DNA of 5,068 nucleotides from Actinomycetes bacterium (lineage in GTDB: Bacteria; Actinomycetota; Actinomycetes; Actinomycetales; Cellulomonadaceae): positions 1 to 5,068 of the forward strand of contig JAEYNO010000036.1 of NCBI GenBank assembly GCA_023412515.1. Reading direction: 5' to 3'. The notes beneath the pieces are model-generated. The model saw only the letters and a program-made list of their open reading frames with translations, was not told the DNA's origin and ran no database searches. Of this stretch, positions 1 through 5,068 are shown piece by piece (within the stretch, counting starts at the first letter, position 1; each line of letters opens with the position of its first letter). A program made the translations under genes and the position numbers.

Positions 1-14
1 AGAGGTACTCACGC

Positions 15-644
15 ATGGCTGACTACACGCTTCCGGACCTGCCGTACGACTACGCGGCGCTCGAGCCGCACATCTCCGGCCGGATCATGGAGCTGCACCA
101 CGACAAGCACCACGCGGCCTACGTCACGGGCGCCAACACCGCGCTCGAGAAGCTCGCCGCGGCCCGCGAGTCCGGAGACCTCGCGGCGGTCAACCTGCAC
201 GAGAAGAACCTGGCGTTCAACCTCGGCGGCCACGTGAACCACTCGGTGTTCTGGCAGAACCTCTCCCCCGAGGGCGGCGACAAGCCGACCGGCGAGCTCG
301 CCGCGGCGATCGACGAGTTCTTCGGTTCGTTCGACGCGTTCCAGAAGCACTTCGCCGCGAACGCGGTCGGCATCCAGGGCTCCGGCTGGTCGATCCTCGG
401 CTGGGACTCGGTGGGCCAGAAGCTCGCGATCTTCCAGCTGTACGACCAGCAGAGCAACTTCCCCCTGGGCCTTGTCCCGATCGTCGTGCTCGACATGTGG
501 GAGCACGCGTTCTACCTGGACTACGTCAACGTCAAGGCGGACTACGTCAAGGCGTGGTGGAACATCGTGAGCTGGGCCGACGCCGAGAAGCGCTTCACGG
601 CCGCCCGCTCGCAGACGTCGGGGCTGATCGTCCCCTCGCTCTGA
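15..644 (+). CDS. sodA: Superoxide dismutase, Fe/Mn family (probably Mn-using)
   Basis: This 209-residue cytosolic enzyme converts superoxide to oxygen and hydrogen peroxide. The full family architecture is visible: an N-terminal helical hairpin domain (about residues 3-85) and a C-terminal alpha/beta domain (about 92-200). The four metal ligands can be placed as His28 (in LHHDKHH), His76 (in GGHVNHSVFW), and Asp160 and His164 (in the family signature DMWEHAFY). Gln145 in YDQQSNFPLG sits where the Fe-dependent Mycobacterium tuberculosis enzyme has His145 and where Mn enzymes carry Gln, so manganese use is inferred, though cambialistic activity is possible. Length is normal and there is no signal peptide. 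The ATG at 15 follows AGAGG at 1-5 with 9 nt spacing, and the protein begins with the family-typical start MADYTLPDLPYDY. The promoter lies outside the window. The gene converges on the VOC gene across the hairpin at 655-698. Confidence 0.97.
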   Translation: MADYTLPDLPYDYAALEPHISGRIMELHHDKHHAAYVTGANTALEKLAAARESGDLAAVNLHEKNLAFNLGGHVNHSVFWQNLSPEGGDKPTGELAAAIDEFFGSFDAFQKHFAANAVGIQGSGWSILGWDSVGQKLAIFQLYDQQSNFPLGLVPIVVLDMWEHAFYLDYVNVKADYVKAWWNIVSWADAEKRFTAARSQTSGLIVPSL

Positions 645-654
645 CGCGCTGACC

Positions 655-698
655 GCACCGACGGGGGCCCCCCCCCGGGGGGGGGGGGGCCGTCGTGC
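655..698. terminator. GC-only hairpin terminator between convergent genes
   Basis: The arms 659-664 (CGACGG) and 690-695 (CCGTCG) pair perfectly. With C658 bulged, pairing extends to 655-657 with 696-698. Between the arms lie GGG (665-667), nine C (668-676) and thirteen G (677-689), so the C and G runs can pair to make a very stable stem. It starts about 10 nt after the sodA stop and ends about 40 nt after the VOC gene stop on the other strand, a position suited to a bidirectional terminator. There is no U-tract on either side, as is common in high-GC actinobacteria, so intrinsic termination is inferred from the stem and the position only. Confidence 0.7.
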
Positions 699-738
699 TG
701 TCCTGGCCCGGGGCGTCAGCCGCGACGAGGCCCGGCCG

Positions 739-1491
739 TCAGGTGCGCGCCAGCGGCCGCACGCCGACGATCCAGGAAGGATCCAGCGGACCCGCGCACC
801 GCTCCCGGCGCGTGGTCGCGCCCGCACGGCCCGCCTGGCCCCGCTCGCCGTCCTCGACAGCGAGGCCGGCGTCGATCTCGACCGCGACGAGCGCCGGCGT
901 CGCACCCGTCGCGGACCGCTCCCCCGCTGCGACCCGCTCCGCCACGGTGAGGAGGTCCACCGCGCCACAGACCGGGAACGTGTCGTCCGGGTCCGACGAG
1001 CCCGCCTTCGGCTGCTCCTCGTCCTTCGCGTCGAGATCGACACCCGTCAGCAAGGCCTCGAGCGCGGCGGCGGTCATGACGTGCCAGACTCGCGCCGGGG
1101 CCGGCGCCGCCGCCAGCGCCGAGCGCTGCGACTCACCCCACCCGCCCGCCTGGTCGACGACGAGGCACAGCTCGTTGCCCTCCGGGTCCTGCAGGACCAC
1201 GTAGCCGTCCCCCTGCGCGTCGAGCTCGCGGTGGCCCGTCGGGACGGCGCCGAGCGCGCGGGCGCGGGCGACCGCCCACCGGGCGTCCTGCGCCTCGACG
1301 TCGAGGTGCAGCCGGTTCTTGCGCGACTGCTTGCCTTCCGGGACGCGCTGGAACGCGAGCCGGAGCCCGTCGGTGTCGAGCACGGCCCACCCGTCGTGCA
1401 CGAGCGCCCACGGGGCGTCCAGCAAGGCGCCCCAGAAGGCCGCGACGCGTGACGGGTCCTGACAGTCGACGACGAGCTCCTGGATGCGCAC
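739..1491 (-). CDS. VOC/glyoxalase-like protein with C-terminal extension
   Basis: This 250-residue protein has two parts. Residues 1-114 resemble a Glyoxalase_6-type vicinal oxygen chelate domain: a LVVDCQDPSRVAAFW opening, KNRLHLDVEAQD with His62, and the closing motif LQDPEGNELCLV with Glu107. His62 and Glu107 are the likely metal-binding pair. VOC enzymes include lyases, dioxygenases and resistance proteins, so the substrate cannot be read from this. Residues about 134-250 are an extra region: VWHVMT at 135-140, ALVAVEID at 200-207 and RERCAGPLDPSWIVGVRPL near the end. Its strand order recalls the DUF952 family, but the usual GFIH-type motif is not preserved (VCGAVDLLT at 174-182), so this assignment is tentative. 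The start is GTG at 1491. No Shine-Dalgarno is present, but a TAGCGT box ends 6 nt upstream, which supports this start as leaderless. No signal peptide or membrane segment is seen. The gene is monocistronic, separated from ctaF by a terminator. Confidence 0.85.
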   Translation of the reverse strand: MRIQELVVDCQDPSRVAAFWGALLDAPWALVHDGWAVLDTDGLRLAFQRVPEGKQSRKNRLHLDVEAQDARWAVARARALGAVPTGHRELDAQGDGYVVLQDPEGNELCLVVDQAGGWGESQRSALAAAPAPARVWHVMTAAALEALLTGVDLDAKDEEQPKAGSSDPDDTFPVCGAVDLLTVAERVAAGERSATGATPALVAVEIDAGLAVEDGERGQAGRAGATTRRERCAGPLDPSWIVGVRPLART

Positions 1492-1497
1492 GGGACG

Positions 1498-1503
1498 ACG
1501 CTA
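1498..1503 (-). promoter_or_regulatory. -10 box for a leaderless VOC transcript
   Basis: On the minus strand TAGCGT (reading 1503 to 1498) fits the actinobacterial TANNNT -10 pattern. It lies exactly 6 nt before the GTG at 1491, so transcription would start at or next to the start codon. The absence of any Shine-Dalgarno sequence before this GTG agrees with a leaderless mRNA. No good -35 hexamer is seen at 17-19 bp spacing. The box sits within an 8-bp palindrome, CGCTAGCG. Confidence 0.5.
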
Positions 1504-1601
1504 GCGACGCCCTCCCACATGGCGCGCGAGCTGCGCCAGGCCGCGGCGCGCCGACGGCGGCAGCCGGCGCCGCGCCGAGGAGAGCACGCCGGTCGAAGCA
1601 G

Positions 1602-1642
1602 CAGGAGGGGCACACCACCGGTCAGGTGGTGCGCCCCTCCTG
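1602..1642 (-). terminator. Terminator of the ctaCDF operon
   Basis: A strong inverted repeat has arms 1602-1619 and 1625-1642 and a 5-nt loop (1620-1624). Seventeen of the 18 positions are Watson-Crick pairs. The remaining one (1612/1632) is an A-C mismatch in plus-strand RNA but a U-G wobble in minus-strand RNA, so the stem is complete only in the transcript coming from ctaF. It begins 18 nt after the ctaF stop. Only a weak U content follows the stem. Confidence 0.85.
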
Positions 1643-1660
1643 GACGTCCGACGCCGTGCG

Positions 1661-2059
1661 TCAGTGGGCGTGCTGCCCGCGGGAGAACTCGAAGAGCCAC
1701 CCCACGAGGCCGATCGCGGCGAGCGCGACGGCGGGCACCATCAGCCACCAGCCGACGGCCAGCGCGAGGAACGCGATCGAGGCTGCGAGGCCCACGACGA
1801 GCGGCCACCAGCTCCACGGGCTGAACGTGCCCTGGTTGCCGGCGCCCTGCTCGATCTCGCCGAGCTCGTCGTCCTCCGGGCGCTGGCCGATGCGGCGCGC
1901 CAGCAGCGCGAAGTAGCCGCCGATCATGCCGACCAGGCCGCCGGTCAGCGGGATGCTGACGGTACCGACCGGCTCGCCGCCGCTCCAGAACCCGTAGATC
2001 AGACCGACGGGGACGAAGAACAGGATCCCGTACAGGAAGAGCTGGGCCTCGATCTTCAT
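1661..2059 (-). CDS. ctaF: Cytochrome c oxidase subunit IV, actinobacterial type
   Basis: This 132-residue integral membrane protein is the small accessory subunit of the actinobacterial aa3 oxidase. Four hydrophobic helices are seen, at about residues 7-25, 34-54, 85-105 and 106-123, with a short acidic loop (RPEDDELGEIEQ, 60-71) between helices 2 and 3. Family hallmarks are the MKIEAQLFLYG start, GTFSPWSWWPL at 77-87 and the FEFSRGQHAH end. Length is normal. It has no cofactor ligands of its own; in this phylum the subunit is part of the bc1-aa3 supercomplex. The ATG overlaps the ctaD stop as ATGA, and a strong GAGGAGGA Shine-Dalgarno lies just upstream (about 2065-2072), so translation is both coupled and independently primed. 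The gene is the last in the operon and is followed by the hairpin at 1602-1642. Confidence 0.95.
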   Translation of the reverse strand: MKIEAQLFLYGILFFVPVGLIYGFWSGGEPVGTVSIPLTGGLVGMIGGYFALLARRIGQRPEDDELGEIEQGAGNQGTFSPWSWWPLVVGLAASIAFLALAVGWWLMVPAVALAAIGLVGWLFEFSRGQHAH

Positions 2060-3879
2060 CGGTCGTCCTCCTCACGGCGCCGGTCGACGTCCTCCTGGTC
2101 GTGCTCGAGCACCGTCGTGGACGACTGGTGCTCCTCGCCCGAGCCGTTCGCGATGCGCTCCTCGGCGAGCTCGCGCTCACCCGTGCGCTGCGGGGCCCAG
2201 TCGAGGGGACCCGGGTCCTCGGGCTCGACGTGGTCGAGCGCGGCGACCTCCGGGTGGTGCAGGTCGAACGCGGGGCGCTCCGAGCGGATGCGCGGCAGCG
2301 ACGTGAAGTTGTGCCGCGGCGGCGGGCAGCTGGTGGCCCACTCGAGCGAGCCGCCGTAGCCCCACGGGTCGTCGACCGTGACCTTGGGCGCGTGGCGCCA
2401 CGTCACGTAGACGTTCCAGAGGAAGGGCAGCGTCGAGGCGGCGAGGATCACCGAGCCGACCGTCGAGAGCTGGTTCATCCACGTGAAGCCGTCCGCCGGC
2501 GAGTAGTCCGCGTAGCGGCGCGGCATGCCGATGACGCCCAGCCAGTGCTGCACGAGGAACGTCATGTGGAAGCCCACGAACAGGACCCAGAAGTGGATCT
2601 TGCCCAGCCGCTCGTCGAGCATGCGCCCGGTGAACTTGGGCCACCAGAAGTAGAAGCCCGCGAACATCGCGAACACGACCGTGCCGAACACCACGTAGTG
2701 GAAGTGCGCGACGACGAAGTACGTGTCGGAGAGGTGGAAGTCGAGCGCCGGGCTGGACAGGATGACGCCCGTCAGACCACCGAAGAGGAAGGTCACCAGG
2801 AAGCCGATGGTCCACAGCATCGGCGTCTCGAACGTGAGCTTGCCGCGCCACATCGTGCCGATCCAGTTGAAGAACTTCACACCGGTCGGCACCGCGATGA
2901 GCATCGTCATGAACGAGAAGAACGGCAGCAGCACCGCACCCGTCACGTACATGTGGTGCGCCCACACCGTGACGGACAGGGCGGCGATGGCGACCGTGGC
3001 GTAGACGAGGCCCTTGTAGCCGAAGATCGGCTTGCGGCTGAACACCGGCAGGATCTCGGTGACGATGCCGAAGAACGGCAGCGCGATGATGTACACCTCG
3101 GGGTGCCCGAAGAACCAGAACAGGTGCTGCCAGAGCAGCGCACCGCCGTTGTCGGGGTTGAAGACCTGCGCACCGAGGCGTCGGTCGGCGCCGAGCGCGA
3201 ACAGCGCGGCGGCCAGCGGCGGGAACGCCATGAGGACCAGCAGCGACGTCACCAGGATGTTCCAGGTGAAGATCGGCATGCGGAACATCGTCATGCCGGG
3301 CGCACGCATCGTGACGACCGTCGTGATGAAGTTGACGGCACCCAGGATCGTGCCGAAACCGGTCAGGGCGAGGCCGAAGACCCACAGGTCGCCGCCGAGC
3401 CCCGGCGAGTACATCTGGTTGGACAGCGGCGCGTAGGCGAACCACCCGAAGGACGCGGCGCCCTGCGGCGTGAGGAAGCCCGCCGCCGCGATGAGGCCGC
3501 CGAACAGGTAGAGCCAGTACGCGAACATGTTGAGCCGCGGGAACGCGACGTCGGGCGCGCCGATCTGCAGCGGCAGGATGATGTTGGCGAAGCCCGCGAA
3601 CAGCGGTGTCGCGAACAGCAGCAGCATGATCGTGCCGTGCATCGTGAACGCCTGGTTGTACTGCTCCTTGGACTGGAACAGGTCCATGCCGGGCGCGAAC
3701 AGCTCGGCCCGGATGAGCAGCGCCAGGATCCCGCCGATCGCGAACCACACGAACGACGTGATCAGGTACATGTACCCGATCGTCTTGTGGTCGGTGGAGG
3801 TGATCCACTTCACGACCGTGCGGCCGAGCGTCTGGCGACGCGGCGCCAGCCCCGGGATGACCTCGGTGTGGGCAGCCAT
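2056..3879 (-). CDS. ctaD: Cytochrome c oxidase subunit I (aa3-type)
   Basis: This 607-residue catalytic subunit reduces oxygen to water and pumps protons across the plasma membrane. It has the usual twelve-helix heme-copper oxidase core (about residues 30-500). Ligands visible: His81 (TMHG) and His394 for heme a, His392 for heme a3 (AHFHY), and His259, His308 and His309 for CuB; Tyr263 in GHPEVY is the residue cross-linked to His259. Proton-channel residues are also present: Asp110 and Asn117 (GAPDVAFPRLN), Glu261, and Lys335 (PTGVKFFNW). This marks it as a type A1 oxidase with D and K channels. Arg454-Arg455 match the heme-propionate arginines. From about residue 510 there is a soluble tail ending in a strongly charged stretch (EEHQ...DRRREEDDR). 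The ATG at 3879 was chosen because it shares a base with the ctaC stop (TGATG) and yields the family-typical N-terminus; the frame stays open upstream to 4056, but only inside ctaC. A GAGGA sits only 3 nt upstream, so coupling to ctaC is probably important. Confidence 0.98.
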   Translation of the reverse strand: MAAHTEVIPGLAPRRQTLGRTVVKWITSTDHKTIGYMYLITSFVWFAIGGILALLIRAELFAPGMDLFQSKEQYNQAFTMHGTIMLLLFATPLFAGFANIILPLQIGAPDVAFPRLNMFAYWLYLFGGLIAAAGFLTPQGAASFGWFAYAPLSNQMYSPGLGGDLWVFGLALTGFGTILGAVNFITTVVTMRAPGMTMFRMPIFTWNILVTSLLVLMAFPPLAAALFALGADRRLGAQVFNPDNGGALLWQHLFWFFGHPEVYIIALPFFGIVTEILPVFSRKPIFGYKGLVYATVAIAALSVTVWAHHMYVTGAVLLPFFSFMTMLIAVPTGVKFFNWIGTMWRGKLTFETPMLWTIGFLVTFLFGGLTGVILSSPALDFHLSDTYFVVAHFHYVVFGTVVFAMFAGFYFWWPKFTGRMLDERLGKIHFWVLFVGFHMTFLVQHWLGVIGMPRRYADYSPADGFTWMNQLSTVGSVILAASTLPFLWNVYVTWRHAPKVTVDDPWGYGGSLEWATSCPPPRHNFTSLPRIRSERPAFDLHHPEVAALDHVEPEDPGPLDWAPQRTGERELAEERIANGSGEEHQSSTTVLEHDQEDVDRRREEDDR

Positions 3880-4748
3880 CAGTCCTCGCCCTTCGCCACG
3901 TCGTTCAGGTCCTGCAGCCGGCTGTACTCGAGGCCGAGCGCGCCGGTCTGGCCGCGGTCGCGCAGCTCCTTCATGTGGGCGTCGTACTCCTCCTGCGAGA
4001 CCACGGCGACGTTGAACAGCATCGACGAGTGCTCCTCGCCGCACAGCTCGGCGCACTTGCCGGCGTAGAAGCCCTCGCGCGTCGGCGTGACCTGGAACGT
4101 GTTGGTCCGGCCAGGGATCATGTCGAGCTTGTAGAGGAACTCGGGGATCCAGAACGAGTGGATGACGTCACGCGAGTCGAGCGTGAACTCGACGCGCTCG
4201 TTCACGGGCAGGTAGAGCGTGATCTGGTCGCCGAGCACCGAGGCGTCGGAGCCGATGTCCTGCGCGTGCTGGCCCGTGTCGTACACGTCGTCGTCGAGGT
4301 AGTTGAAGTCCCAGCTCCACTGCTTGCCGATGACCTGGATGTTCACGTCCGGCTCGGCCGACGTGTCCGTCAGCGCCGTCGTGTCCCGGTTGGTGTAGTA
4401 GAAGAGCACCCCGACCATGATGATCGGCAGCAGGATGTACATGACCTCGAGCGGCACGTGGTAGCGCAGCTGCACGGGAAGCGTGTGGTCGTCCTTGCGC
4501 TTCCGGTACACCGCGACGCACCACAGGATCAGGCCCCAGGTGATGCCACCGACGATGAGGGCGGCGATCCACGACCCGACCCAGAGGGAGACGACGCGAC
4601 CCGTGTGGTCGGTGACCTCCTGGTCGGAGTGGCCGGGGAGCCAGCCTCGCTGGACCGCTTCGGAGCAGCCGCTGAGCACGAGCACGGCGGCCGTGGCCAC
4701 CACGGCGGCGACGGTGCGCCGGGTGCGGCGGGGGGAAACCGGGTGCAC
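3879..4748 (-). CDS. ctaC: Cytochrome c oxidase subunit II, CuA lipoprotein
   Basis: From GTG 4748 the product is 289 residues. It accepts electrons from cytochrome c (in actinobacteria, from the diheme QcrC) through the binuclear CuA centre and passes them to CtaD. In order: an Arg-rich n-region and hydrophobic stretch ending in the lipobox LSGC with Cys28 (lipid-modified, secreted N-terminus); two membrane helices at about 54-81 and 100-119; then an extracellular cupredoxin domain. CuA ligands are His197 (VIHSFWIP) and Cys232, Glu234, Cys236, His240 and Met243 (CAELCGEEHSSM). The QWSWDFNY block at 143-150 holds the conserved electron-entry Trp. The start is uncertain: GTG 4748 has GGAAGG 6 nt upstream and gives a normal signal peptide, whereas an in-frame GTG at 4799 would add 17 residues and has GAAGG 11 nt away. 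It is the first gene of ctaC-ctaD-ctaF, and its stop overlaps the ctaD start by one base. Confidence 0.96.
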   Translation of the reverse strand: MHPVSPRRTRRTVAAVVATAAVLVLSGCSEAVQRGWLPGHSDQEVTDHTGRVVSLWVGSWIAALIVGGITWGLILWCVAVYRKRKDDHTLPVQLRYHVPLEVMYILLPIIMVGVLFYYTNRDTTALTDTSAEPDVNIQVIGKQWSWDFNYLDDDVYDTGQHAQDIGSDASVLGDQITLYLPVNERVEFTLDSRDVIHSFWIPEFLYKLDMIPGRTNTFQVTPTREGFYAGKCAELCGEEHSSMLFNVAVVSQEEYDAHMKELRDRGQTGALGLEYSRLQDLNDVAKGED

Positions 4749-4754
4749 GGGGGA

Positions 4755-4760
4755 CCTTCC
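4755..4760 (-). promoter_or_regulatory. Shine-Dalgarno supporting the shorter ctaC start
   Basis: On the minus strand GGAAGG lies 6 nt before the GTG at 4748, an ideal spacing. It belongs to a 9-bp sequence (GAAGGTCCC) that recurs at 4807-4815 before the alternative GTG at 4799, but there the spacing is 11 nt and the match is GAAGG only. This comparison is the main reason for preferring 4748. Confidence 0.6.
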
Positions 4761-4830
4761 ACTCGACGTCCCGCCGGGTGCCGCCCGCAGAGGGCGCACG
4801 CGGTCTGGGACCTTCGTCCTCGACCCGAGC

Positions 4831-4836
4831 AGCCTA
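4831..4836 (-). promoter_or_regulatory. Candidate -10 box of the ctaCDF operon
   Basis: Minus-strand TAGGCT (4836 to 4831) fits TANNNT. It would start transcription near 4824, giving a leader of about 75 nt to GTG 4748 or 25 nt to GTG 4799. No convincing -35 hexamer is seen at normal spacing, so this is a pattern match supported by position only. Confidence 0.35.
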
Positions 4837-4943
4837 GCGCGCCGTGGCGCCGCTCACGTGCCGTGTCGCGCGTTTGACGACGTGGTGTCAGCACCGTCAC
4901 ACCTCGTGCACGCCTCGTGGAGGTGCTGCGCGCGCGCCGCGGC

Positions 4944-4949
4944 TACCGT
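4944..4949 (+). promoter_or_regulatory. -10 box for a leaderless aminotransferase-like transcript
   Basis: TACCGT fits the TANNNT -10 pattern and ends exactly 6 nt before the GTG at 4956, placing the transcription start at the start codon. No Shine-Dalgarno occupies the intervening GCACGC. The -35 region at 17-19 bp spacing shows no clear hexamer. The geometry is identical to that of the VOC gene on the other strand. Confidence 0.5.
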
Positions 4950-4955
4950 GCACGC

Positions 4956-5068
4956 GTGACCTCTCCCCCCGTGCCGCCGCCCCGCGCGGTCCTCGACGTC
5001 GCCGGCCACGCACCGCTGCGCGCCGGGGCGCGCGCCGCGTTCGTCGAGGCGCTCGACCAGGGCTGGGC
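4956..5068 (+). CDS. Class-V aminotransferase/cysteine desulfurase-like, 5' part
   Basis: Only the first 37 codons are present; the frame runs open off the window end. After a Pro-rich start, VLDVAGHAPLRAGARAAF (about residues 12-29) aligns by eye with the N-terminal YLDNAATTP-L segment of PLP-dependent cysteine desulfurases (NifS/IscS) and class-V aminotransferases. It is followed by an Ala-rich helix and DQGWA, where the family often has a GNPSS-like stretch. The usual Asn-Ala-Ala-Thr-Thr is altered to Val-Ala-Gly-His-Ala, so this would be a divergent member. Sulfur transfer from cysteine is a possible role but not demonstrable, since the PLP lysine and catalytic cysteine lie beyond the window. 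The start GTG is supported by the TACCGT box 6 nt upstream. The gene is divergent from ctaC. Confidence 0.6.
   Translation, partial: MTSPPVPPPRAVLDVAGHAPLRAGARAAFVEALDQGW

Noticed and set aside
677..689. Classical four-run G-quadruplex
   Set aside because: There is a single unbroken run of thirteen G, not four separated G-runs. Pairing with the adjacent C9 in a hairpin is the simpler reading, so a quadruplex is only mentioned as a possibility.
9..1043. Long minus-strand frame over sodA and beyond
   Set aside because: It runs antisense to sodA and through the terminator hairpin into the VOC gene, with Arg-rich unlikely composition. It is a by-product of high GC content.
1449..1916. Plus-strand frames over the VOC/ctaF gap
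   Set aside because: They cross the 18-bp terminator stem and overlap ctaF antisense, and show no domain or ribosome binding site.
3880..4056. Upstream extension of ctaD by 59 residues
   Set aside because: The extension lies entirely inside the ctaC coding sequence, is Arg-rich and has no family similarity. The ATG at 3879 with TGATG overlap is the normal coupled start.
2101..4068. Open plus-strand frame of 655 codons opposite ctaD and ctaC
   Set aside because: Its product is an implausible Arg/Glu/His-rich low-complexity chain without domains. It is the antisense shadow of ctaD/ctaC, whose ligand motifs are all intact.
1..5068. CRISPR arrays, insertion sequences, attachment sites, tRNA or rRNA genes, phage or defence genes
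   Set aside because: No spaced repeats, terminal inverted repeats with a transposase, or recognisable RNA gene was found on reading both strands. The region is a conserved respiratory and stress locus.

Overview
The window is very GC-rich DNA with strong GC bias at third codon positions. It has GTG starts, TANNNT-type -10 boxes placed directly before start codons, and an actinobacterial four-helix cytochrome oxidase subunit IV. Together these point to a high-GC actinobacterium; the protein flavour suggests Micrococcales, perhaps near Cellulomonas. The genus is an inference, while the phylum-level call is well supported.

Layout: (1) 15-644, plus strand: a complete sodA-type Fe/Mn superoxide dismutase. 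(2) 655-698: a very GC-rich hairpin containing a C9G13 homopolymer block, probably a shared terminator between converging genes. (3) 739-1491, minus strand: a two-part protein with an N-terminal VOC/glyoxalase-like domain and a C-terminal region of about 115 residues that looks distantly DUF952-like; it is probably transcribed leaderless. (4) 1602-1642: an 18-bp-stem hairpin ending the cytochrome oxidase operon. (5) 4748-1661, minus strand: the tightly overlapping operon ctaC-ctaD-ctaF, encoding subunits II, I and IV of the aa3-type cytochrome c oxidase. (6) 4749-4955: a divergent intergenic region with a candidate promoter for each side. (7) 4956 to the window end, plus strand: the first 37 codons of a class-V aminotransferase/cysteine desulfurase-like gene, also apparently leaderless.

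The ctaCDF products form the catalytic core of the terminal oxidase. CtaC takes electrons through CuA, CtaD holds heme a and the heme a3-CuB oxygen-reducing site, and CtaF is the small actinobacterial accessory subunit. Subunit III (ctaE) and the qcrCAB bc1 genes are not in the window; in this phylum they are usually encoded at another locus. The superoxide dismutase detoxifies a by-product of respiration, but nothing in the sequence ties its regulation to the oxidase.

This is mostly a core housekeeping region. I found no mobile element, CRISPR array, RNA gene or clearly new system. The least ordinary items are the VOC fusion protein, the C9G13 terminator, the paired leaderless promoters and the uncertain ctaC start.
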